64,000 nucleotides of DNA, taken from positions 7,903,672-7,967,671 of the forward strand of contig NC_135134.1 in assembly GCF_051014445.1 (NCBI RefSeq). The letters run 5' to 3'. The stretch comes from Colletes latitarsis (lineage: Eukaryota; Arthropoda; Insecta; Hymenoptera; Colletidae). Positions 1 through 11,411 of this stretch are shown one piece after another. The translations under genes were made by a program, and so were the position numbers. The notes under the pieces are model-generated. The model saw nothing but the letters and a program-made list of their open reading frames with translations, was not told the origin of the DNA and did no database searches. Within the stretch, counting starts at the first letter, position 1. Every line of letters begins with the position of its first letter.

Positions 1-3000
1 ACACTGAAATAGTCAATTCAACCTGTATTCGATCTATATTTTAGAGGATGACACCGGTTATGGCTGGGTTGCGTCTGGTATTTGCAATCATCTGCCTCAT
101 ACTTTCGCATCGTTCGCATTCCTGTAGACCAGCTCCTGCGCTTTTTCTGATTTGGATCACGTAGTAATGTGGTACCACACTGGAGCAATCAAATACACCT
201 GCTGCCGATTAATATTTTAGAGGATAACGCCGGTTATGTCTGGGAGAGTTGTGGTTTTTGCAATCATCTAGCACATACTTTCGCATTTTTCTCATACTTG
301 AATGGCCAGATCCTGGGCTTTTTCTGGAGAGTATCACGTAGTAATGTGGCACGACACCGAAACAGTCAACTAAACCTGGTTCCGATTAATATTTTAGAGG
401 ATAACGCCGGTTATGTCTGGGTTAGGTCTGGTATTTGCCATCATCTAGCTCAAACTTTCGCATCTTTCGCATACTTGAATGGCCAGATCTTGGGTTTTTT
501 TCTGGTTAGTGTCACGTAGTAATGTGGTACCACAGTGATACAGTCAATTAAACCTGGTTCCAATTAATATTTTAGAGGAGAACTCCGGTTATGTCTGGGT
601 TAGTTCTGGTATTTGCCATCATCTAGCTCATACTTTCGCATTTTTCGCTTACTTGAATGGCCAGATCCTGGGTTTTTTTCTCTTTAGGATCACGTATTTA
701 TGTGGTACCACAGTGAAACAGTCAATAAATCCTGGTTCCGATTAATATTTTAGAGGAGATCGACGGTTATGCCTGGGTTAGGTCTGGTATTTGCCATCAT
801 CTAGCTCATACTTTCGCATTTTTCGCATACTTGAATAGCCAGATCCTGGGCTTTTTCTGTTTTGGATCACGTAGTAATGTCTTACCACCCTGTAACAGTC
901 AACTAAACCTGGTTCCGATTAGTATTTTAGAGGATAACGCCGGTTATGTCTGGGTTAGGTCTAGTATTTGCCATCATCTAGCTCATACTTTCGCACCTTT
1001 CGCATACTTGAATGGCCAGAGCCTGGTTTTTTTTCTGGTTACTTTCACGTATTAATGTGCTGCCACACTGAAATAGTCAATTCAACCTGTATTCGATCAA
1101 TATTTTAGAGGATGACACCGGTTATGTCTGGGTTGCGTCTGGTATTTGCAATCATCTGCCTCATACTTTCGCATCTTTCGCATTCCTGTAGACCAGCTCC
1201 TGGGCTTTTTCTGATTTGGATCACGTAGTAATGTGGTACCACACTGAAGCAGGCAAATACACCTGCTTCCGATTAATATTTCAGAGGAGAACGCCGGTGT
1301 TGTGTGGGTTAGTTGTGGTTTTTGCAATCATCTGCCTCACACTTTCGCATTTTTCTCATACTTGAATGGCCAGATCCTGGGCTTTTTCTGGTGAGTATCA
1401 CGTAGTAATGTGGCACGACACCGAAACAGTCAACTAAACCTGGTTCCGATTAATATCTTAGAGGATAACGCCAGTTATGTCAGGGTAAGGCCTGCTATTT
1501 GCCATCATCTAGCTCATACTTTCACATTTTTCGCTTACTTGAATGGCCAGATCCTGGGTTTTTTTCTCTTTAGGATCACGTATTTATGTGGTACCACAGT
1601 GAAACAGTCAATTAAACCTGGTTCCAATTAATATTTTAGATGAGAACGCCGGTTACGTCTGAGTTAGGTCTGGTATTCGCAATCATCTGGCTAATACTTT
1701 CGATTTTTCGCATTCTTGTCGGTCAGATCCTGGGTTTTTTTCTGGTGAGGATCACGTATTAATGTGGTGCCACACAGAAATAGTCAATTCCACTTGGATT
1801 CGATCAATATTTTAGAGCTTAACGCCGATTATGTCAGGGTTAGGTCTGGTATTTGCCATCATCTAGCTCATACTTTCGCATTTTTCGCATACTTGAAAGC
1901 CAGACCCTGGGCTTTTTCTGTTTTGGATCACGTAGTAATGTCTTACCACCCTGTAACAGTCAACTAAACCTGGTTCCGATTAGTATTTTAGGGGATAACG
2001 CCGGTTATGTCTGGGTTAGTTCTGGTATTTGCAATCATCTAGCTCATACTTTCGCATTTTTCGCATACTTGAAACGCCAGATCCTGGGGTTTTTTTGTTT
2101 TGGATCACGTAGTAATGTCTTACCACACTGAGATAGTCAACTAAACCTGGTTCCGATTAATATTTTACAGGATAACGCCGGTTATGTCTGGGTTAGGTCT
2201 GGTATTTGCCATCATCTAGCTCATACTTTCGCATCTTTCGCATACTTGAATGGCCAGATCCTGGGTTTTTTTCTGGTTAGTTTCACGTAGTAATGTGGTA
2301 CCACAGTGATACAGTCAATTAAACCTGATTCCAATTAATATTTTAGAGGAGAACGCCGGTTACGTCTGTGTTAGGTCTGGTATTCGCAATCATCTGGCTA
2401 ATACTTTCGATGTTTCGCATTCTTGTCGGTCAGATGCTGGGTTTTTTTCTGGTGAGGATCACGTATTAATGTGGTGCCACACAGAAATAGTCAATTCCAC
2501 TTGGATTCGATCAATATTTTAGAGGATAACATCGGTTGTGTCTGGGTTACGTCTGGTATTCGCATTCATCTGGCACATAATTTCGCATTTTTGGCCACTT
2601 GTTGGCCAGATCCTGGATTTTGTCCTGGTTAGGAATACGTATTAATGTGGTACCACACTGAGATTGTCAATAAAACCCGGTTCCGATTAATATTTTAGAT
2701 GATAACGCCGGTTATGGCTAGGTCAGGTCTCGTATATGCCACCATCTAGCTCGTACTTTCGCATTTTTCGCATACTTGAATGGCCAGATCCTGGGCTTTT
2801 TCTGGTTTGGATCACGTAGTAATGTGGTACTACACTGAAATAGTCAATAGAACCTGGTTGCGATTAATATTTTAGCGGAGAACGCCGGTTACGTCTGGGT
2901 TAGGTCTGGTATTTGCAATCATCTGCCTCATAATTTCGCATTTTTCGCATTCTTGTTGGCCAGATCCTGGGCTTTTTCTGGTTTCGATCACGTAGTAATG

Positions 3001-4204
3001 TGGTACCACACTGAGGCAGTCAATTACACCTGGTTCTGATTAATATTTTAGAGGATAACGCCGGTTATGTCAGGGTTAGGTCTGGTATTTGCCATCATCT
3101 AGCTCACACTTTCGCATTTTTCGTATTCTCGTTGGCCAGACCCTGGATTTTTCTCTGGTTAGGATCACGTATTAATGTGGTGCCACACAGAAGTAATCAA
3201 TTCATCCTGGATTCGATCAATATTTTAGGGGATAACGCCCTTTATGTCTGGGTTAGGTCTGGTATTTGCAATTATCTGCCTCACACTTTCGCATTTTTCG
3301 CATTCTTGTTGGCCAGATCCTGGATTTTTTTCTGGGTAGGATCACGTCTTAATGTGGTGCCATGCAGAAATAGTCAATTCAACCAGGATTCGAACTATAT
3401 TTTAGAGGATAACACCGGTTATGACTGGGTTACGTCTGGTATTCGCAATCATCTGGCTCATACTTTCGCATTTTTCGCATACTTGTTCGTCAGAACCCGG
3501 GTTTTTTTTGGTTGGGACCACGTATTAATGTAGTGCCACACAGAAATAATCAATTCAACCTGGATTCGATCAATATTTTGGAGGATAACACCGGTTATGT
3601 CTGGGTTACGTCTGGAATTTGCAATCATCTGGCTCATACTTTCGCATTTTTCGCATTCTTGTTGGCCAGATCCTGGGTTTTTTTCTGGCTTGGATCCCGT
3701 AGTAATGTGGTTCCACACCAAAGCAGTCAATTTCACCTGGTTGCGATTAATATTTTAGAGCCTACCGCCGGTTATGTCAGGGTTAGGTCTGGTATTTGCA
3801 ATCATCTGCCTTATACTTTCGCATTTTTCGCATACTTGTTGGCCAGATCCTGGGCTTTTTCAGATTTGGATCACGTAGTAATGTGGTACCGCAGTGAAAC
3901 AGTCAATTAAACCTGGTTCGGATTAATATTTTCGAGGTTAACGCCGATTATGTCTGGGTTAGTTCTGGTATTTGCAATCATCTAGCTCATACTTTCGCAT
4001 TTTTCGCATACTTGAATAGCCAGATCCTGGGCTTTTTCTGTTTTGGATCACGTAGTAATGTCTTTCCACACTGTAACAGTCAACTAAACCTGGTTCCGAT
4101 TAATATTTTAGAGGATAACGCCCTTTATGTCTGGGTTAGGTCTGGTATTTGCCATCATCTAGCTCATACTTTCGCAGGTTTCGCATACTTGAATGGCCAG
4201 ATCC

Positions 4205-6265
4205 TGGGTTTTTTTCTGGTTAGTTTCTCGTAGTAATGTGGTACCACAGTGATACAGTCAATTAAACCTGGTTCCAATTAATATTTTAGAGGAGAACGCC
4301 GGTTACGTCTGTGTTAGGTCTGGTATTCGCAATCATTTGGCTAATACATTCGATTTTTCGCATTCTTGTCGGTCAGATCCTGGGTTTTTTTCTGGTGAGG
4401 ATCACGTATTAATGTGGTGCCACACAGAAATAGTCAATTCCACTTGGATTCGATCAATATTTTAGAGGATAACATCGGTTGTGTCTGGGTTACGTCTGGT
4501 ATTCGCATTCATCTGGCGCATAATTTCGCATTTTTGGCCACTTGCTGGCCAGATCCTGGATTTTGTCCTGGTTAGGAATACGTATTAATGTGGTACCACA
4601 CTGAGATTGTCAATAAAACCCGGTTCCGATTAATATTTTAGATGATAACGCCGGTTATGGCTAGGTCAGGTCTCGTATATGCCACCATCTAGCTCGTACT
4701 TTCGCATTTTTCGCATACTTGAATGGCCAGATCCTGGGCTTTTTCTGGTTTGGATCACGTAGTAATGTGGTACTACACTGAAATAGTCAATAGAACCTGG
4801 TTGCGATTAATATTTTAGCGGAGAACGCCGGTTACGTCTGGGTTAGGTCTGGTATTTGCAATCATCTGCCTCATAATTTCGCATTTTTCGCATTCTTGTT
4901 GGCCAGATCCTGGGCTTTTTCTGGTTTGGATCACGTAGTAATGTGGTACTACACTGAAATAGTCAATAGAACCTGGTTGCGATTAATATTTTAGCGGAGA
5001 ACGCCGGTTACGTCTGGGTTAGGTCTGGTATTTGCAATCATCTGCCTCATAATTTCGCATTTTTCGCATTCTTGTTGGCCAGATCCTGGGCTTTTTCTGG
5101 TTACGATCACGTATTAATGTGGTGCCACACAGAAGTAATCAATTCAACCTGGATTCGATCAATATTTTAGGGGATAACGCCCTTTATGTCTGGGTTAGGT
5201 CTGGAATTTGCAATCATCTGGCTCATACTTTCGCATTTTTCGCATTCTTGTTGGCCAGATCCTGGGTTTTTTTCTGGTTAGTTTCTCGTAGTAATGTGGT
5301 ACCACAGTGATACAGTCAATTAAACCTGGTTCCAATTAATATTTTAGAGGAGAACGCCGGTTACGTCTGTGTTAGGTCTGGTATTCGCAATCATCTGGCT
5401 AATACATTCGATTTTTCGCATTCTTGTCGGTCAGATCCTGGGTTTTTTTCTGGTGAGGATCACGTATTAATGTGGTGCCACACAGAAATAGTCAATTCCA
5501 CTTGGATTCGATCAATATTTTAGAGGATAACATCGGTTGTGTCTGGGTTACGTCTGGTATTCGCATTCATCTGGCGCATAATTTCGCATTTTTGGCCACT
5601 TGCTGGCCAGATCCTGGATTTTGTCCTGGTTAGGAATACGTATTAATGTGGTACCACACTGAGATTGTCAATAAAACCCGGTTCCGATTAATATTTTAGA
5701 TGATAACGCCGGTTATGGCTAGGTCAGGTCTCGTATATGCCACCATCTAGCTCGTACTTTCGCATTTTTCGCATACTTGAATGGCCAGATCCTGGGCTTT
5801 TTCTGGTTTGGATCACGTAGTAATGTGGTACTACACTGAAATAGTCAATAGAACCTGGTTGCGATTAATATTTTAGCGGAGAACGCCGGTTACGTCTGGG
5901 TTAGGTCTGGTATTTGCAATCATCTGCCTCATAATTTCGCATTTTTCGCATTCTTGTTGGCCAGATCCTGGGCTTTTTCTGGTTTGGATCACGTAGTAAT
6001 GTGGTACTACACTGAAATAGTCAATAGAACCTGGTTGCGATTAATATTTTAGCGGAGAACGCCGGTTACGTCTGGGTTAGGTCTGGTATTTGCAATCATC
6101 TGCCTCATAATTTCGCATTTTTCGCATTCTTGTTGGCCAGATCCTGGGCTTTTTCTGGTTACGATCACGTATTAATGTGGTGCCACACAGAAGTAATCAA
6201 TTCAACCTGGATTCGATCAATATTTTAGGGGATAACGCCCTTTATGTCTGGGTTAGGTCTGGTAT
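4205..6265. repeat. Tandem higher-order repeat in family A, 6 monomers, period about 1058 bp
   Basis: The block from about 4205 to 5262 recurs from 5263 to about 6265. The marker TAGTTTCTCG lies at 4221 and 5279, an offset of 1058 bp or six monomers. The same ordered set of variants recurs with small changes in copy number from 7398 to about 8280 and from 8988 to about 9700. The set includes the unit with CATCGGTTGTGTCTGGG, the unit with GGCTAGGTCAGGTCTCG, and the unit with GTACTACACTGAAATAG. This is a young higher-order organisation from unequal exchange. Exact boundaries need a dot plot. Confidence 0.85.
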
Positions 6266-7036
6266 TTGCAATTATCTGCCTCACACTTTCGCATTTTTCG
6301 CATTCTTGTTGGCCAGACCCTGGATTTTTCTCTGGTTAGGATCACGTATTAATGTGGTGCCACACAGAAGTAATCAATTCAACCTGGATTCGATCAATAT
6401 TTTAGGGGATAACGCCCTTTATGTCTGGGTTAGGTCTGGTATTTGCAATTATCTGCCTCACACTTTCGCATTTTTCGCATTCTTGTTGGCCAGACCCTGG
6501 ATTTTTCTCTGGTTAGGATCACGTATTAATGTGGTGCCACACAGAAGTAATCAATTCAACCTGGATTCGATCAATATTTTAGGGGATAACGCCCTTTATG
6601 CCTGGGTTACGTCTGGTATTCGCAATCATCTGCCTCATAATTTCGCATTTTTCGCATTCTTGTTGGCCAGAACCCGGGTTTTTTCTGGTTAGGATCACGT
6701 ATTAATGTGGTGCCACACAGAAATAATCAATTCAACCTTGATTCGATCAATATTTTAGAGGATAACACCGGTTATGTCTGTGTTACGTCTGGTATTTGCA
6801 ATCATCTGGCTCATACTTTCGTATTTTTCGCTAACTTGTTGGCAAGATCCTGGGTTTTGTTCTGGTTAGGATCACGTATTAATGTGGTACCACACTGAAA
6901 TATAATCAATAAAACCTGGTTCCGCTTAATATTTTAGCGGAGAACGCCGGTTACGCCTGGGTTAGGTCTGGAATCTGCAATCATCTGCCTCATAATTTCG
7001 CATTTTTCGCATTCTTGTTGGCCAGAACACGGGTTT
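6164..7036. repeat. Satellite segment duplicated at 9874-10746
   Basis: About 870 bp recur at an offset of 3710 bp (21 monomers), including two successive 177-bp units with AGGGGATAACGCCCTTTATG and the unit with GTTGGCAAGATCCTGGG. A third, shorter relative lies at about 20500-21190. In the 9.8-kb copy the array then skips one monomer that is present after 7036, so the copies have been trimmed unequally. Confidence 0.85.
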
Positions 7037-9873
7037 TCTTGCTTAGGATCACGTATTAATGTGGTGCCACACAGAAATAATCAATTCAACCTGGATTCGA
7101 TCAATATTTCAGAGGATAACACCGGTTATGTCTGGGTTACGTCTGGTATTCGCAATAATCTGGCTCATGCTTTCGCATCTTTCGCATTCCTGTAGGCCAG
7201 CTTCTGGGCTTTTCCTGATTTGGATCACGTAGTCATGTGGTACCACACTGAAGCTGTCAATTAAACCTTGTTCCGATTAATATTTTAGAGGAGAACGCCG
7301 GTTACGTCTGGGTTGCGTCTGGTATTTGCCATCATCTAGCTCATACTTTCGCAGGTTTCGCATACTTGAATGGCCAGATCCTGGGTTTTTTTCTGGTTAG
7401 TTTCTCGTAGTAATGTGGTACCACAGTGATACAGTCAATTAAACCTGGTTCCAATTAATATTTTAGAGGAGAACGCCGGTTACGTCTGTGTTAGGTCTGG
7501 TATTCGCAATCATCTGGCTAATACATTCGATTTTTCGCATTCTTGTCGGTCAGATCCTGGGTTTTTTTCTGGTGAGGATCACGTATTAATGTGGTGCCAC
7601 ACAGAAATAGTCAATTCCACTTGGATTCGATCAATATTTTAGAGGATAACATCGGTTGTGTCTGGGTTACGTCTGGTATTCGCATTCATCTGGCGCATAA
7701 TTTCGCATTTTTGGCCACTTGCTGGCCAGATCCTGGATTTTGTCCTGGTTAGGAATACGTATTAATGTGGTACCACACTGAGATTGTCAATAAAACCCGG
7801 TTCCGATTAATATTTTAGATGATAACGCCGGTTATGGCTAGGTCAGGTCTCGTATATGCCACCATCTAGCTCGTACTTTCGCATTTTTCGCATACTTGAA
7901 TGGCCAGATCCTGGGCTTTTTCTGGTTTGGATCACGTAGTAATGTGGTACTACACTGAAATAGTCAATAGAACCTGGTTGCGATTAATATTTTAGCGGAG
8001 AACGCCGGTTACGTCTGGGTTAGGTCTGGTATTTGCAATCATCTGCCTCATAATTTCGCATTTTTTGCATTCTTGTTGGCCAGATCCTGGGCTTTTTCTG
8101 GTTACGATCACGTATTAATGTGGTGCCACACAGAAGTAATCAATTCAACCTGGATTCGATCAATATTTTAGGGGATAACGCCCTTTATGTCTGGGTTAGG
8201 TCTGGAATTTGCAATCATCTGGCTCATACTTTCGCATTTTTCGCATTCTTGTTGGCCAGATCCTGGGTTTTTTTCTGGCTTGGATCCCGTAGTAATGTGG
8301 TTCCACACCAAAGCAGTCAATTTCACCTGGTTGCGATTAATATTGTAGAGGATAACACCCGTTTTGTCTGGGTTAGTTGTGGTTTTTGCAATCATCTAGC
8401 TCATACTTTCGCATTTTTCGCATACTTGAATGGCCAGATCCTGGGTTTTGTTCTCGTTAGGATCACGTATTAATGTGGTATCACACTGAAATAGTCAATA
8501 AATCCAGGTTCCGGTTAATATTTTGGAAGATAACGCCGGTTATGTCTGGGTTAGTTCTGGTATTTGCAATCATCTGCCCCATTCCATCGCATTTTTCGCC
8601 TACTTGTTGGTCAGATCCTGGGCTTTTTCTGGCTTGGATCACGTAGTAAAGTGGTACTACACCGAAACAGTCAATGAAACCAGGTTGCGATTAATATTTT
8701 AGAGCCTACCGCCGGTTATGTCAGGGTTAGGTCTGGTATTTGCAATCATCTGCCTTATACTTTCGCATTTTTCGCATACTTGTTGGCCAGATCCTGGGCT
8801 TTTTCAGATTTGGATCACGTAGTAATGTGGTACCGCAGTGAAACAGTCAATTAAACCTGGTTCGGATTAATATTTCAGAGGATAACGCCGGTTATGTCTG
8901 GGTTAGGTCTGGTATTTGCCATCATCTAGCTCATACTTTCGCATGTTTCGCATACTTGAATGGCCAGATCCTGGGTTTTTTTCTGGTTAGTTTCTCGTAG
9001 TAATGTGGTACCACAGTGATACAGTCAATTAAACCTGGTTCCAATTAATATTTTAGAGGAGAACGCCGGTTACGTCTGTGTTAGGTCTGGTATTCGCAAT
9101 CATCGGGCTAATACTTTCGATTTTTCGCATTCTTGTCGGTCAGATCCTGGGTTTTTTTCTGGTGAGGATCACGTATTAATGTGGTGCCACACAGAAATAG
9201 TCAATTCCACTTGGATTCCATCAATATTTTAGAGGATAACATCGGTTGTGTCTGGGTTACGTCTGGTATTCGCATTCATCTGGCGCATAATTTCGCATTT
9301 TTGGCCACTTGCTGGCCAGATCCTGGATTTTGTCCTGGTTAGGATTACGTATTAATGTGGTACCACACTGAGATAGTCAATAAAACCTGGTTCCGATTAA
9401 TATTTTAGATGATAACGCCGGTTATGGCTAGGTCAGGTCTCGTATATGCCACCATCTAGCTCGTACTTTCGCATTGTTCGCATACTTGAATGGCCAGATC
9501 CTGGGCTTTTTCTGGTTTGGATCACGTAGTAATGTGGTACTACACTGAAATAGTCAATAGAACCTGGTTGCGATTAATATTTTGGCGGATAACGCCGGTT
9601 ACGTCTGGGTTAGGTCTGGTATTTGCAATCATCTGCCTCATAATTTCGCATTTTTCGCATTCTTGTTGGCCAGATCCTGGGCTTTTTCTGGTTTCGATCA
9701 CGTAGTAAAATGGTACCACACTGAGGCAGTCAATTACACCTGGTTCTGATTAATATTTTAGAGGATAACGCCGGTTATGTCAGGGTTAGGTCTGGTATTT
9801 GCCATCATCTAGCTCACACTTTCGCATTTTTCGTATTCTCGTTGGCCAGACCCTGGATTTTTCTCTGGTTAGG

Positions 9874-10746
9874 ATCACGTATTAATGTGGTGCCACACAG
9901 AAGTAATCAATTCAACCTGGATTCGATCAATATTTTAGGGGATAACGCCCTTTATGTCTGGGTTAGGTCTGGTATTTGCAATTATCTGCCTCACACTTTC
10001 GCATTTTTCGCATTCTTGTTGGCCAGACCCTGGATTTTTCTCTGGTTAGGATCACGTATTAATGTGGTGCCACACAGAAGTAATCAATTCAACCTGGATT
10101 CGATCAATATTTTAGGGGATAACGCCCTTTATGTCTGGGTTAGGTCTGGTATTTGCAATTATCTGCCTCACACTTTCGCATTTTTCGCATTCTTGTTGGC
10201 CAGACCCTGGATTTTTCTCTGGTTAGGATCACGTATTAATGTGGTGCCACACAGAAGTAATCAATTCAACCTGGATTCGATCAATATTTTAGGGGATAAC
10301 GCCCTTTATGCCTGGGTTACGTCTGGTATTCGCAATCATCTGCCTCATAATTTCGCATTTTTCGCATTCTTGTTGGCCAGAACCCGGGTTTTTTCTGGTT
10401 AGGATCACGTATTAATGTGGTGCCACACAGAAATAATCAATTCAACCTTGATTCGATCAATATTTTAGAGGATAACACCGGTTATGTCTGTGTTACGTCT
10501 GGTATTTGCAATCATCTGGCTCATACTTTCGTATTTTTCGCTAACTTGTTGGCAAGATCCTGGGTTTTGTTCTGGTTAGGATCACGTATTAATGTGGTAC
10601 CACACTGAAATATAATCAATAAAACCTGGTTCCGCTTAATATTTTAGCGGAGAACGCCGGTTACGCCTGGGTTAGGTCTGGAATCTGCAATCATCTGCCT
10701 CATAATTTCGCATTTTTCGCATTCTTGTTGGCCCGAACACGGCTTT
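9874..10746. repeat. Second copy of the 6164-7036 segment, flanking retrotransposon copy 1
   Basis: This block is nearly identical to 6164-7036 at a constant offset of 3710 bp. It sits just upstream of the insertion point of retrotransposon copy 1. Together with 16857-17100 it is paralogous to the uninterrupted segment at about 20500-21740. Confidence 0.85.
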
Positions 10747-10854
10747 TCCTGATTTGGATCACGTAGTCATGTGGTACCACACTGAAGCTGTCAATTAAAC
10801 CTTGTTCCGATTAATATTTTAGAGGAGAACGCCGGTTACGTCTGGGTTACGTCT

Positions 10855-10871
10855 GGTATTTGCAAGCATCT
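10855..10871. repeat. Target site duplication of retrotransposon copy 1, 3' side
   Basis: GGTATTTGCAAGCATCT precedes the poly(T) run and is repeated exactly at 16840-16856, beyond the 5' end of the element. The last T could belong to the tail and the first one or two G to the element, so the duplication is 15-17 bp. Its identity points to a recent insertion. Confidence 0.93.
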
Positions 10872-10895
10872 TTTTTTTTTTTTTTTTTTTTTTTT
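10871..10895 (-). other. Poly(A) tail of copy 1
   Basis: Twenty-five consecutive T on the plus strand are the poly(A) tail of the minus-strand element. The first T may belong to the target site. The tail joins directly to the 3' UTR terminus, which reads GTCGTGGGG on the plus strand. Confidence 0.95.
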
Positions 10896-11411
10896 GTCGT
10901 GGGGAAAATCTTCGAAAGACTCCCTCCCACCTCCTTGGGGAGAGGTGCGAGGGGTGTGTGGGATTCCCCGCGCCCGTACAACGACAGGCGCGGGACCTAC
11001 CCACTAAAAACCCCACGGTGACCCTTCGGCACGCTTTGGGAGGATACCGGGAATCGCTCGAAGCATTCTTCCGGTATCCTCCCCGTGCCCGCGCTTTCGC
11101 GCCCATCCCCCGGGGGGACAATCGGTCCCCCCAGTAGACACACTGCCTCATAGCGGCGGGACGGGGCCACTCCATCCCGCCGCTATCCGTCCCGGGGCCG
11201 CGTTTAGTGGCGGCTGCGAGCCCCAACTCGCAACCGCCCGCGACCCCGTTTCCACCCCTCGGCGGCCGGGCGTTCATGGCCGCACCAGACCGCCGAGGGT
11301 GCCTCCCCTTGCGTCGGACCGGTAGGGGGAGGCACTCCTACCCCCAACCGGTCCGACCCGGCGCCGCCTGGCGGGAGGAGGGTCCCCACGGGACCCCCCT
11401 CCCAGCCTAGG
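10896..11411 (-). other. Structured 3' UTR of the retrotransposon
   Basis: About 516 nt lie between the ORF2 stop and the tail. Four perfect stem-loops are visible. Arms 10967-10974 and 10987-10994 are CCCGCGCC/GGCGCGGG. Arms 11039-11050 and 11071-11082 are GGAGGATACCGG/CCGGTATCCTCC. Arms 11150-11161 and 11175-11186 are ATAGCGGCGGGA/TCCCGCCGCTAT. Arms 11314-11323 and 11347-11356 are TCGGACCGGT/ACCGGTCCGA, extended inward by a G5/C5 pairing. The same blocks recur in copies 2 and 3, with a single change in the second stem of copy 3. In this clade the 3' UTR can be what the reverse transcriptase recognises to start target-primed synthesis, so that role is likely but inferred. Confidence 0.8.

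Larger units (their letters stand above)
1..10871. repeat. Satellite array, family A, segment 1
   Basis: This is a tandem array of AT-rich monomers of 176-177 bp, about 61 copies by length. Landmarks recur in every unit: GGATCACGTAGTAATG, the dyad TGTGGTACCACA or its variant TGTGGTGCCACA, ATTAATATTTTAGAGGATAA, CGCCGGTTATGTCTGGGTTA, TTTGCAATCATCTG, TTTCGCATTTTTCGCAT and GGCCAGATCCTGGGCTTTTT. Two monomer types are mixed. One reads GTAGTAATGTGGTACC, then GGTTCCGATTAA. The other reads GTATTAATGTGGTGCC, then GGATTCGATCAA. Where the unit is exactly 177 bp (59 codons), plus-strand frames run through several monomers, as at 6177-6692 and 9842-10402. Those frames mutate freely, have no gene-like start context, and are treated as non-coding. 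Apart from its higher-order repeats I see nothing else in the segment. Confidence 0.97.

Noticed and set aside
9842..10402. Open frames of up to about 190 codons in the satellite as host genes
   Set aside because: They follow the 59-codon repeat period, differ between units by random changes and stops, and no domain is recognisable.
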